Shown here: positions 11,720 to 23,487 of the stretch, piece by piece | How positions within the stretch are numbered: the stretch's first letter is position 1 | How the letters are laid out: every line of letters begins with the position of its first letter | Source of the DNA: Lumnitzera littorea | Taxonomy: Eukaryota > Streptophyta > Magnoliopsida > Myrtales > Combretaceae | Length of the DNA stretch: 64,000 bases | NCBI GenBank assembly: GCA_024138015.1 | Contig: JAMXBB010000010.1 | Location: 53,484,351 to 53,548,350, forward strand | Direction of reading: 5' to 3' | The notes under the pieces: generated by a model | The model's input: only the letters and a program-made list of their open reading frames with translations | Databases searched by the model: none | What the model was told of the DNA's origin: nothing | Translations under genes and position numbers: made by a program

Positions 11720-14700
11720 GTACTTACTCCAAAATGTACTAACCTCTCATTATCGTTAAGAGAAACACATGTAAAAAATTTTTTACAATTAAAGGCAATT
11801 ATAGTGAAGAAATAGGACCATGAGACATATGTTTGATAGGAATCAAAGTAAAAACAAAATTTAGTATGCAAATATTGTCAGCATACATGTGAATCCAATC
11901 GTTATCTCTTTGGTTAGGAATGGCAACTCTCAAATACTGTTGTTCATTCAGGTACAAATTTGATTACTCAATGGCTTGTAGTTCAAATTTATATACAATG
12001 TCGTTACAAAGCAAAGAGGCTACTTCATAAATAATAAGCACTCATTGGTGCTTTAGGTGGAGGTTCATCATCCTAGACCTCTTCATTTATATTGGCAATG
12101 TTTCTTTTAGCTTTATTCTTCAAACTAGAATTCTAATAAGAGCACACTTGAAATCGAGAAAGTTTCCCTTGCATTTTAAGAGTTCTATCATGTTGAATGT
12201 TCTTAGGCTCATCCCTGGAGATTGTGATGAACATTTGGGGTCCCAAGCCACATACGAGTTGTTCTATACCATCATTCTTAAAAAAATAAAAAGGACTTAA
12301 TAACATAAAAGCATTATTATTTTCACAACAACATGAAAGATATAAGTGGAAAAACAATACTTCAGCTCCCATTTTGCGGTAGAAATGGTGGCCTGTACAA
12401 AGGCAACACTAATGGATCATCTTCTTTGGGGTTTTCTTACTACAATGTTGTCATTAGTATGCACTGCTACTAATGGTCGCAATTTCAAACTAGGATGAGC
12501 ATTGTCAAAAGGTTTATTAAATGGGGGAGAATTTCTTTGGTCTCCTTAATCATTATTAGTATGAAAGGGACCTTTGCTCTACTCAAGTTTCCTTAATACT
12601 TCCTTTATCTACACTAGCAAAGACCCAATCATCATAGAGATGGCAACAAACATGCATCAAATCAACTCGTCAACTTCTTTTTTAGGGCATTTTGCACTTC
12701 CCTAGGGGTATCTTTTCCATCATTCTCCAATCTAACTTTTGCCAAATGCCTACAAAACTTATATTAAGATACAACACGATGCAATATGCATAATAAATGT
12801 GAAACTAATGTACAACATTTATAATGCTACGTTAACTTATGGTGTTACCCTAGTAAACATTCGCTCTTCATTTCTAGATCCAAAAGCATTCTATAAAAGC
12901 ACCTGTATATAAAGACAAAGTTTAGGTACGTACTTTGCAGTCTAAAATACCCTCAAAGCAATAATCCTGAAGGTGTACATAACATAAGATTACATAACCT
13001 TCTCTTTGGGAAACATGTCTAACTTTTGCTTCACTTCTTGATTCTTTCTTCTATCCATGTCTTCAATCAAGGTATCTTTCCCCTAGAAATTACCACTTCC
13101 ACCTAACCCAATAATGAATTATCAATGAAATATAAACAAAGGAATTAAAAAAAATTGAAATTGAACAATGGATAAAATTAAAGATTTTTTAGTTTGGTTG
13201 TAAGACAATATCATACCATCAAGAACATAAGATAGTTAGGTATATGTTTCCTTTACATTACTTCATATGATTGTACACGACAACTCAAATGGGGAAATCT
13301 TACTAGTTCAACCAATGCCATAAGATAGTTTATGAATTGTTAACCCAAATTGAGACACAAGAAGGTGATCGAGAATCTATACAACAAACATTTATCGTAA
13401 TCTGTCTTCTACTTCAATATCTTCAATTGTAATTTTATCGTAGAGACTATTTAGTGTATGATTGTCCTTCAACTCACTCCTATTTCTAACATCATCTAAG
13501 ATGTCATCTACAACAATTGTTGGAACATTATTTCTATAGTTGTTAAAAGTGTAAGTATATTATATGATTTTACAAGTTTATGATTTTGTGATATTTTCCT
13601 TTGTTAAAATGGATCTAAAATTGTTGAGGTGTAGACTTTCAGTAAATTTTGAATTTTGATATACAATTCTAAGAGCTTATGATATTATTTTTTTTTCATG
13701 ATTTTATACAATTTTACCGATACTATATATTTAAAGTAACAATAAAATCGCGATTTTAACAACTATACAAAATCCTTAACATTACAAGGAGTTAGCTTTA
13801 GGCACTCTTCCCATTTACTTTTAAAGCTTAGCTCTTGCAGTCAGCTATACGTAAAGATCCTTATCCATTTTTCCACACCTCTTATGCAATAAACTACCAA
13901 ACCTAATTTCAATTATGGTTTTTTTTTTTTTTTACTTTGCTTAGATCTCATAGGACCTTCACAATGATGTTGGGGACACATCTTGTATCAATGAAATCAA
14001 CAGAAAACTAAGGTGAGATTATCTCATATACTAAAGCATAAGATATTGAATTTTGAAAAGTCTCTAATATTATATACTTCATTTTCTCTTTTAACTTGTT
14101 ATATTCAACTGAGCTCTTATTACCCATCTGTACACATTTCCTCTTTTGTTCTTGTAAAAGAGTATGCCACTTTTCAATTTTTCTTTTATGCATCTAGAGG
14201 AATCAACATCATCAATTATGAGTTATCATAAATGCGATCCACAGATGTACATTTTCCTCATAAAAAGAGTTGGATTCATATTGATGTACTTGTTATACAT
14301 TCTACCCAATTTTGTTAGTTTAAGCCTTAAGGGAAGGCTATCGAAGGCATACCTCTTGAGGGTTTACCCTTTTACCTAGAATTTACTTTCCGTTCTCCTC
14401 CTTAATGAAAAGAGGAAAAAAAAAAAGATAAAACAAAAGTTAATAGAATAAGTTTGATGCATTATTCACAACTTATAATTATTGTTGCTCAAATGTTAGG
14501 TTAATAATATATCTTACTAGAAATACATGTAGTAGATCATTGGATGCTTCATTATCACGATAATCTTTCAAGTACCTAGCATTAATGGTGAGGACTTACC
14601 AATCAATGATGATTAAATATATAAAAATGAAATAAATGTTATCGAGTTACTCTTCAAACTTATATTACATTCTCACTATTAAGTAAAGTCGTAGCTTTTG

Positions 14701-15600
14701 GTCAAACAATGAAGTTAATTTCATAATTCATTAAAAAAATATTGGTTTACTCAATTGTTGATGAGAACTATCAAACTTATCAATAGCACAATTGACTTCA
14801 AGTCAAAGAAAACTTTAGGGATTTGCTATTGACATACATAAACAAAGCTATTGACAGATATTACCTATTTCAGCTCATACATTTCCTTAGGGAATAACTA
14901 TGAATAGGTGATTGAACTTTTGACCTTTTTTTTTTAACAAAACTTCTAAATTATCGAACATACTAATCAAATAAGATAAATAATTTCATCTATTAAACGA
15001 ACCATCAGCAAGCATTATTGAACTATCAGTAGCATCTTCAAACCATTTATATCAAACACCTTAACCTTAGCAATCCATTGTATAACTATCAACAAGTATT
15101 ATTAAGTTGTCAACAGCATCATTGAAATAGTAAACAAAAGATTCATCAAAAACCCTAACTCTGATAATATATTCTTGTCTTGAAACAGAGTTAGTTTTGG
15201 TAAACTTAACTAAATCCCTAAAAATTGTCAAATTGTTCTGAAAAAACATGTCTTCCATTGCCCTCGTTACCCTCCAACCAACAAAGAAAAAAGACTTGAA
15301 CCTAACTACTACCCAAAACTTAGTGGAAATCAATCTGTTGAACACAGCATACACTAACACTCCTTGGAATCCAACAATACACAACTCCTTCCTCTACCAT
15401 GGAAGGACTTGTAACTAATGTAAACCAAAAATTGATATTGCTAAAAATTGACAATGATAGGAGATGACAATGCATTTAATGCAAAAGAAAACACTAATCA
15501 AGCGTAAGAAATATAAAACACAGGTAAAAATACATATAAAGATAGACTTCTTAAACACGTTACAATATCAAACACTTGTGAGAGAATCTTTTTTCATGAA
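11720..15600. other. Unassigned A/T-rich region; possible decayed coding fragments on minus strand
   Basis: No gene or element could be assigned. On the minus strand, about 13410-13540 translates to a run containing VVDDILDDVRNR and KITIEDIEVEDRL, and about 12680-12760 to LAKVRLENDGKDTP. These look like protein rather than random sequence, but both are soon ended by stops and match no family I recognise. A transposase or captured-gene remnant is possible. At about 14760-15130 a degenerate motif built on 'cta-tcaayagca-ttattgaactatca' recurs several times. Confidence 0.4.
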
Positions 15601-15739
15601 GATTTTAAAGAGATGGATAGCGAAGACAGGCAAAATTATGAAGAGAAGATGGAGAGCCTAATTATAGACTTTAAAGCAAACACAAATTCACCCATAAACA
15701 ACGGTGGGGGTATTGGGGTGGGGTGGGGGTGCAACATTG

Positions 15740-16920
15740 AAAATGCTCACTAATTGTAAAACTTTACAAAGCATCACTAGGCTATAAAGTTCTCTCAGCA
15801 AACTTAAACAACTTTGGAGCTTCACAAGCGACTTTTCTATAATTGGGAATGGGTATGGTTACTATACTATTAGTTTTAGAAATGAAAATGATGTTAAGCA
15901 AGTTATCAAAGAAAGTCCCTAGTTCTTAAATGGCAACCTCCTTACAATAAGGAAATGGGAGCTGAACTTTCATGCATAAAAAAGCTAACTTTCAATTCAT
16001 TGATGTGTAGCTCAGGATAAACAAGCTACCGCTTGAATATTATGATTCTAATGCCCCAAAAAAAAATTAGAAACGCTCTTGGTCCAACATTGCGAATTGA
16101 TTTTTACACAAATGACACTCAAGGAAGATTTATGCGTCTCTGTATTCAAGTTAGTTTTAACAAGCCTCTGGTTCATCCCATTGACATAAGGCAAGGAATA
16201 CTTTATTCGATATGAAGGGTTAAGGTCGATTTACTTCCACTATGGGTGCTTCGGTCATGGTTCAACAAGCAAGTCAAAATTCAAAAACAAAACAAATGTA
16301 AGAGGCTAAAATGAGAGGAATAGTATGTTTAAAGGGGAGTAGTACCCAAAGCCAATTAATGAAGCTGGTGGGGAAGCATTAAACCACAATATAACTTGTA
16401 CAAATAATGCCACCTAATATCCTGCAAACTCCATGATCGAGCAAGCATCGTTTATTACCTATAATAATGTGAATAATGCTCCTAATGATAGTAATGAGTA
16501 TGGGGAGTGGATTATTGTCGAGAAAACGAAGGCAAACGAAATTAAAAACAAATGGCTCTTAATTCTCCTAAAAGCTCATCCGACCCTTTATCTGAGAAAA
16601 ATCTTCTTCTTCAAAAACTTAATACCACCATCATTTCCAATAGTGTTTGCCCAAATCAAACTCATGATGGCCCTTCTTCTAAAACTTTTTCATCACCCAA
16701 TGGCCATTTACTTCCCAATTGTACAAACAGTAACAAAGTAAAGGAAGGAGATGAAATGGCCTTTAAACTAAACCATACGATACATAAAGTGAATCCTTCT
16801 TCTTCAAAATCTTCTTTGCGTCTTACAAAAACTTTTCAAAAAAAAAAGAAAGGCCTGCTATGTCATCAATGCATTAGAAGATCAACTCAGCCTTTTGATT
16901 CAAAACACTACACCTAAGCT
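15740..16920 (+). pseudogene. LINE ORF1 (DUF4283 plus CCHC knuckle), broken
   Basis: The region translates with stops to a typical plant LINE ORF1: LGYKVLSAKLKQLWSF, then FLNGNLLTIRKWE (about 15925-15963), NALGPTLRIDFYTND and RFMRLCIQVSFNKPLV (16070-16170), which are DUF4283 signatures. The zinc knuckle that should follow (about 16227-16262) reads YFHYGCFGHGS: both cysteines of the CX2C half are tyrosine, consistent with TGT-to-TAT changes. A tail EYGEWIIVEKTK (about 16495-16530) matches the usual end of this protein family. ORF1 proteins bind RNA in the retrotransposition particle; this copy would not form a zinc site. Confidence 0.82.
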
Positions 16921-19900
16921 TCAACATACCATACATCAGCCAAAAGTCTCGACTATTCTATGTAACATTACATGGCAGTTGGGTAAGGTTTGTGTTGACC
17001 CTAACCAAGGTTATGGTGGTCGATGATACCATCCTTCCACTCGACAAAGTACCAACGATGAGAGTAAAGCTGACGTCATTTCATGAAACAATGCAGATAA
17101 CTTGAGTTAGGTTTCAAATTAGATTGGTGAGGGAGTTCAAAATCACGATTCCTTCACCACATGTAGGCCTCATCTACGAACTAGTAAAGCTGGTGAACAT
17201 TTGGGTGAAGGCATGCAAGCACATAATCACTACCATAGTAAGAGACTAAAACATGAATATTCCCCCAAAATATTCATTCAGTGAATCATGCGCTTAAGAC
17301 TGACAGGGCCTTGCCTTTACTATTCTAAAACAAGGAAGAGTCTACGGTAGTCATGATAATTGAAAGAACCCCTTTGAAAGTAGCTCTTGAACTAAAAAGG
17401 GATAACTAATAGACTGAATAAAATCTGGTACAAACTCATTACTACCCTTCTTGAAGTAGAAATGACCCAATACCAAATCGCTTTGCCTATAAAAATCATT
17501 TGCTGGAATGTGTAAGGATGCAACTCTTAAGAGAGGGTTGATGAAGTCAAAGACCTTGTGAATGAACAACAACTTGATGTCCTCATTTTGCTCGAAACAA
17601 AGTTGGACGCCACCTCAGCTTACCTAGTTACAACAAACTCCCATATGAAGGTTTTATGTGCAGTAAAGCCGAGAGATAGAGAGGTAGGATAATTCTCATG
17701 TGGAACATGAATGTAATAGACATGATTCTAATGAAGCAAACTTACCAAGAAATCTATGTCATCACTCAGGTGAGTAATCTCAATTTCACCACGTACTTAT
17801 CTTCAATTTTATGCTTGTCTTGACTTAACCGTTAGGAACCAACAACGGGACAGCTTGTGATTGCATGCTAATAATGTAGAGAATAATGCGTGGTGCTTTA
17901 TAGGAAACTTTAATGAAGTCTCGACAAGTAGCGAAAAATGTGGACAAGGGAGTATTCATTAGAGTTGAGTGGATGCATATAATGAATGTTATCTGATTGT
18001 AACTTGATTGACCTTGGCTTTGTCAAACCTACGTACTCATGGTTAAATATGATACCCCTCAAAAACACCTTATTCAAACCCATATTGATAAACCATGGGT
18101 AAACAATCATTGCAAGCTCTTTCTCCACAAACTATATTAGTTCACCTACTAAAAAGAACCTCTGGCCATTGTCCCTTACTATTAAAAACATAAGTTCAAC
18201 CCCTTAGTCCCTTGTCAAAGAAGCCATGAACCTATATAGCTTACACACCCCAACTTCAAAGACCTTGTAAGGCAAATTTAGGATAATAGTAACAGTAACT
18301 TAATTGTGGCATCAGTTGTATTCGCAATCAAAGCTAAGTTATGGAATAGAGAGTTCCTTAAGAACCTAAATATGAGATGCAAAGAATCCTTGCTAGGTTG
18401 GTCGAAGTTGAATGGTGTTTATCCTTTACTCCTAATACTTTTCTATTGAACCTAAAATAAAACACTTAGGGAACAACTCTCTTTAACCCTACATAGAGAA
18501 AACCTAATTTAGAGAATGAAATCCCAAACTAAATGGTTGCTTGAAAGAGATGCCAGCACAAGATTTTTCCATGCCATAACCATAAAAAGAAGACTAAGAA
18601 ATCTAATGATTTTCATTCAAGATTCTATTGGCAATTGGATCTTTGAGCTTCTAGCTCTTCCAAGCTATATTAAAAAATACTTCTAGCAAATATATGCTAC
18701 TCAATCATCAACAATTGAATGGAAAAATCCACTTCCCTTAGCTTTCTCAAGAGGTTTGTCAAATGACAAAAAAGAGTATCTTGTTAGAACCCTCTTGAAG
18801 GATGAAATTAATGTAACCATAAACTCCTTAGGTTCTTAGAAAGCACTAGGGAAAGATAGGCTTCATGTGCCCTTCAAAATCTATTAGGATATTATTAGAC
18901 GATTAGTTATATCTCTGGTTAGTAAAATTTTCCATAACTATAAAAATTACGTAGACCCCAATAGCACCCTTTTAGTCCTAATCCCTAAAATGTTAAGAGC
19001 CAATAAACTCATTGTTTGGCCTCTAAGTTTAGGCTCAACATGTACAAACACTCATAAAAATACCAGTTTTGAGACTAAAACCTTACTTATACACCATTCT
19101 CCATCCATGTCAGACCAGTTTCATCCCTAAAGGAAAAGCATTAGACAACATTTTCCTCCTAAATGAGCTACTTCATAGTTCCTATAGAAAGAAAGGACGG
19201 ACAAAGTGGATGGATGTTCTTATAATTAACTTACAAAAAGCCTTTGACAAAGTGGAATGGCATTTTATAAAATAGACTTTAGAATGCTCAAATTTCCCTA
19301 CATAGTAGATTAAGCTCTTAATGTCATGCATCTTTACTTCCACCATGGAAATCTAGCTTAATAGGGCAACCACCCTAGCCTTCACTCTATCATGTGGACG
19401 TTACCAAGGTGACCCCATATCTCTTTATTTGTTTATTATTGTAATAGAGATCCTAAGTAGAATGATTAAGAATAAAGTTCAAAGAAAAATGAGCGAAACT
19501 CGTCTCTTTTCTAAGCTTCGTTTTTCACACTTTTTCTTTACAGATGACATTGTTAGTTGTTGTAATCCCAAAAACACTATAAGCTTTCCATTACCTATCG
19601 AGTTGATGCCTTAACTAAGAGAAATGAAAAGTGTACTTCTCCCCAAACACAAATCAAGAGCTAAAAAAGGAAATAACATGGATTTTAGGATTTAAATCCA
19701 TGACCTCCTTCGGTAGTTACTTGTGATTTCCACCAACAGATAATCTAAAGCTAAAAATGAGCTAGTTTGACATGATAACTAATAAATTAAAAAAGAAGCT
19801 GGCAAACTAGAAAGCTCGATTGTTGAGTATGGCTAGAAGACTAACTTTGGTCAAATCAGTCCTTCATTCCATTCCTTCATACTATATGCAATCAACTAGC

Positions 19901-20125
19901 TTGTTGCAAAAGGCCCTTAATGATATCGATAGGATAGGTTAAGACTTTCTTTGGAATTGGATTGAAAACTAATCAAAGATTCATTAGTTTAAGTGGTTGG
20001 ATGTCATTAAGAGTAAGGATCAATGGGGAGATAGGATAGATAATGTTCAGAAGAGAAATGAACCATAGATTATAAAGTGATGGTAGGAGTTTAATTACAA
20101 CAAAGTGCCATGGTGTCATCTTTGT

Positions 20126-20965
20126 TGATGGGAATTCGACATCCAAGTTGTATATGTTGACCTATTTATGTAATGTCTCAATCTCTTCTAAGGCCCTATC
20201 GTTCATAAAATCGAGGATGTCGACCTCGGGTCCACTAACCCAAGGCCAATTAAAGGGACCTTAGAACTTGGTCGCTTGAGCACGCAGAGGATGGCTAGAT
20301 GAAAACAAGCTCACATATAGCTAAGGGTTTTGAGCTCATTGAATGTCAAGTTGTTATACAGTTGTTTGAACTTCCAAACCTCTAGCTGAGCTATAAGCCA
20401 CATGAAGACAACTTAGGATGGTTGACCTCTTGCCTTTTGTCTCAAGGTCTAAGTTAAGGTTAGTAATTATCGACCTTCATGAGGGATGAAGACTGGAACA
20501 GCTTGGCACCTAGTAACTCTAGTCTTACTAATTGTCTTTACTTCTCAAAGCCCAACCAACGAATGATGGCTACGTGCTCACCAAGAACGTGAAGGAACCT
20601 ACCATTAGAAGCTTCTTTTGTTATGATTTCCTTTATACCCTTAATTATCCCGTGTATTTTGCTCATTTTGGAATGAACTCTTTTAGTCTTTTTCTTATAT
20701 AGCAAATAGCCCTAATTTGTAGGTATTTAAACCCTTGTAAGGGGTAGTAGCCAAAATCATTGTCTTATCTTGAATATTATTGAGTATCTTCTCCTTGCCA
20801 AGCTTGTATGCATTGGTTTCCCTATTACTCTTATCTACTTTTTGTTCTAGTTAGGAATAATGGTAAGTGCCTTCACTACTATCGCTTGTGAGTCATATTG
20901 AGTGATTGATGTGAGCTCAATTGCTACTGTTGAAGACTGTTGGGTCAACTATTTTATTTGGAAAG
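20126..20965 (+). mobile_element. Solo LTR inserted in the LINE
   Basis: TGATGGGAATTCGACATC begins here, the same seven-base opening TGATGGG as the gypsy LTRs at 4209 and 49291, and it breaks the LINE ORF2 frame after VPWCHLC. Inside is a promoter-like tail (ggtatttaaacccttgtaag near 20722). No matching second LTR or internal region follows. Flanks tttgt (20121-20125) and tttgg (20966-20970) could be a degenerate 5-bp duplication, which would set the right end at 20965, but the terminus there is not CA. The left end is good; the right end is tentative. Confidence 0.55.
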
Positions 20966-21057
20966 AACAAATAATAGGCTATCTAATATCCAGTTGGCTA
21001 GTGGAAAATAACCCATATCTTTAAACTTATAGATATATAAAAGATATGCAAATGTTC

Positions 21058-22308
21058 ACTGATACGAGGCAAGCGCACCTATCAATTTTAATATAGTCGG
21101 ATATGAGTCCGAGTCGATCCCTCAGAGATTTTGAGTACTAATATTAACTTTAGCTTTATTATCTAACCGGAAAATTATGTCGAGTTGAATGAATTAAAAA
21201 TACTGAAATTAATAAACTAAACTAATTATGAGACTTAACTAAGCAATTTAGAAAGCAATAAACTATTAACGACTTCAAGTATGCAATGATGTATTTAGGA
21301 ATTATTTCCCCTAGTGTTTAACATGTAACCTTTTAAAATATATTCAATTTAGTTTCTATGATTCTTGACCGGAGGGATTCACAATTAAAGCTAATATCTT
21401 TCTCAAGCATATTAACCCTAATTCTAAATTATTTACCGGAATCTCTTCACTTAGTAATATAACTTAGAATCGCATTAATGTATAATGAATTCCCACACAA
21501 ACAATCAACTTTCCGAAAGAAACATGTATCTTATCTCTAAGTATACATGTAATTCTCTTCAATTATGTTAAGATCTAATTACACATGCAATTTCTCAATC
21601 AACATGCATAATATCATATATTGACACTCTAGAATTATCAATCCATAATTAACGACATAATTGAATCAAGAAAAGATAGAAACTTTCTTGAAATTATAAT
21701 TTAATCCAAGAATCACATGAAACCCTAGGTTCCATAATCCTAAATACTTGAATTCTAAGCTATCATAACGAATCTAAAAACGAGTTTCATCAATAATATA
21801 AAATAAAACATGAAAACCCCTCTTGATTTGATGAATAATCTCTAATCTTGAAATCGATGTCGTTATCGCTTCTTGATGTTGTTTTTCCTTAAGTCTCTTC
21901 TTGTCTCTTGTCTCTCTTTGTTTCTGTAATATCTCTCCTTTCTTTTGAACCCTAAGATCCCCTTTTATATGTGTATTTCACGGATTTTATTTTCGTCACC
22001 AGACACGGGCCGGGACATGGCCGTGTCCCCAGGCCGGGACATAGCCGTGTCCCTAGGCCGTGTAACTTTTTGCACAAAGGCAAAATTTCTGCACAACTTC
22101 AAAACTTCATAACTTCTTCGTTTGAACTCGGAATTGAGTGAAACTTGATTCCTTTTCTTCGTTTTCGAGCTTAGAACGCGTTTAAACCCTGAAATCAACA
22201 TTTTAACCAATTAAGTATCAATTTCTTTAAATAAAACCAAAAATGTACGGGAAATGCTATAAAATCACCATATAAAATATGTTTAAAATTAGAGTTATCA
22301 TTCACCTT
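21058..22308 (+). repeat. Unclassified dispersed repeat, copy 1
   Basis: It opens with gatacgaggcaagcgcacct and agtccgagtcgatccctcag (about 21060-21126) and ends A/T-rich near 22300. Near its far end it carries repeated units of 'ggccgggacatrgccgtgtccc' type (22008-22062). A related, inverted copy lies at 37027-38206 with matching terminal elements (gataagtgcacttgtctc, ggagggatcgatactcagac). I recall similar sequences widely in plant genomes but cannot name the class. No coding domain is seen. It splits the LINE. Confidence 0.6.
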
Positions 22309-23487
22309 CTAGAGGAACTTAGAACTTAAACTTACAGATATATACCATAAATTGATATACAATCTAAAATTGTAAGAGGAATCTTATGGTTGGATATAGA
22401 GCCTTCCAATTATCCCATAGATGAAACTCTTCTTATGGAGGGTAATAATAGATGCATAGCCCTTAAGCTTAAAAGTCAAGAGAGTCCTTTCCTCCATTAG
22501 CTCCACCTATACATGATGTAAACAAGGACCTTGAACATGTGTTGAAAACTATTAAAAGTCTACAATAGCTTTGGTCATAATTGTATCCTACAAGCAAACT
22601 ACCAAGCTCTAATTTCCTTTTACAAATTAGCTAAAAGAAAATCTAAAAATTGGTAGAGTTGACAGATTCTTAGAACAACCACCATGGGTAATAACTTTTG
22701 CTTACTCATTATAGTTAATATGGAAAAGTAGAAATTGTTTGCCTTTCTAATTTCGGATATATACAATGCCTTATGCTCCATGAAATTAGATGGATAGCAA
22801 ATGAATACTAGGTATACGGGAAACAACTAAGAAAATTTATACAGTTAACATCTTTCCCATTACTTAGAACCGATTGTCTATAAGTTAAGTTAAACTTAAT
22901 ACTAATGCATCTGTACTAAATGGTAAATCAACAACTATAAAAAGAGTTATCGAAGACGATTTGGGTCTATAGATATGGGGTTTCTCCAAGAAAATTGGGA
23001 ACATGGACATCCTTAGTATCGAACTATAGGGGATGGCATTAAGACTTCAATACTATAGTCTCTTGGGCTTCAAAAAGATTAATATTAATGTTGATCAAAT
23101 GACCGCTATTACTTGTATTAAAGGTAACTACAGCTACTCTAACAAATTTCTTTATGTGACTCGAGTTTGCAGGAAAAATCTATCTTTATTTGATGAAGTC
23201 TAGCTTTCTTTTATATATAGAGAAGGTAATGCAGTAGCATACAAGTTAGTTGTCTAATTCCTTCTTTTGATGTGATTTCTTTTGATATCTAAGATGTTAA
23301 GTTTGTGTTTTTGTTATAGGGAGTTTTGTACTCTCAAAGAACCCCCCTATAGTTTTTTTTTTACAATTACAATGGAGGAAGGATCATTCGAAGCTGATTT
23401 GTTTCACTTAAGAGATCACTTAAGAGATCAGTGTTCATGCTATAGCCCATAAGACCATTGCCTCATGTACTTTGCTAACTTTGTAAT

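Larger units (their letters stand above)
17480..23260 (+). pseudogene. LINE ORF2: endonuclease, reverse transcriptase, RNase H, broken
   Basis: The apurinic-type endonuclease opens with IICWNV (17504-17521), followed by LLETKLD near 17588-17608 and WCFIGNFNEV (17891-17920). The RT region contains LVLIPK (about 18970-18990), QTSFIPKGKALDNIFLLNEL (19111-19170), INLQKAFDKVEWHF (19226-19267), GDPISLYLFI and the catalytic motif FFTDDIV (about 19533-19553). The linker includes IHWFKWLDVIKSKD and VPWCHLC before the solo LTR at 20126. After both insertions the element resumes: VIEDDLGL and GFSKKIGNMDILSIEL (about 22950-23026), then REGNAVAYKLV, a C-terminal RNase H. Several frames and many stops are involved, so it is dead. 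RNase H is common in plant L1 elements. Confidence 0.85.
15600..23360 (+). mobile_element. LINE (L1-type non-LTR retrotransposon), interrupted and decayed
   Basis: Plus-strand remnants appear in the order of a plant L1 element: ORF1 with DUF4283 and a zinc knuckle (15740-16920), endonuclease (17500-18300), reverse transcriptase (18300-19610), zinc-region linker (to about 20100), then RNase H (22880-23260). Two later insertions, a solo LTR at 20126 and a dispersed repeat at about 21058, split ORF2. The 3' end is near 23360, where the sequence becomes T-rich and then unrelated. Stops and frame changes are frequent. Confidence 0.85.

Noticed and set aside
16552..16917. 121-codon open frame as an independent gene
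   Set aside because: It lies at the decayed C-terminal end of LINE ORF1, in another frame from the recognisable EYGEWIIVEKTK tail, and has low-complexity S/K-rich composition.
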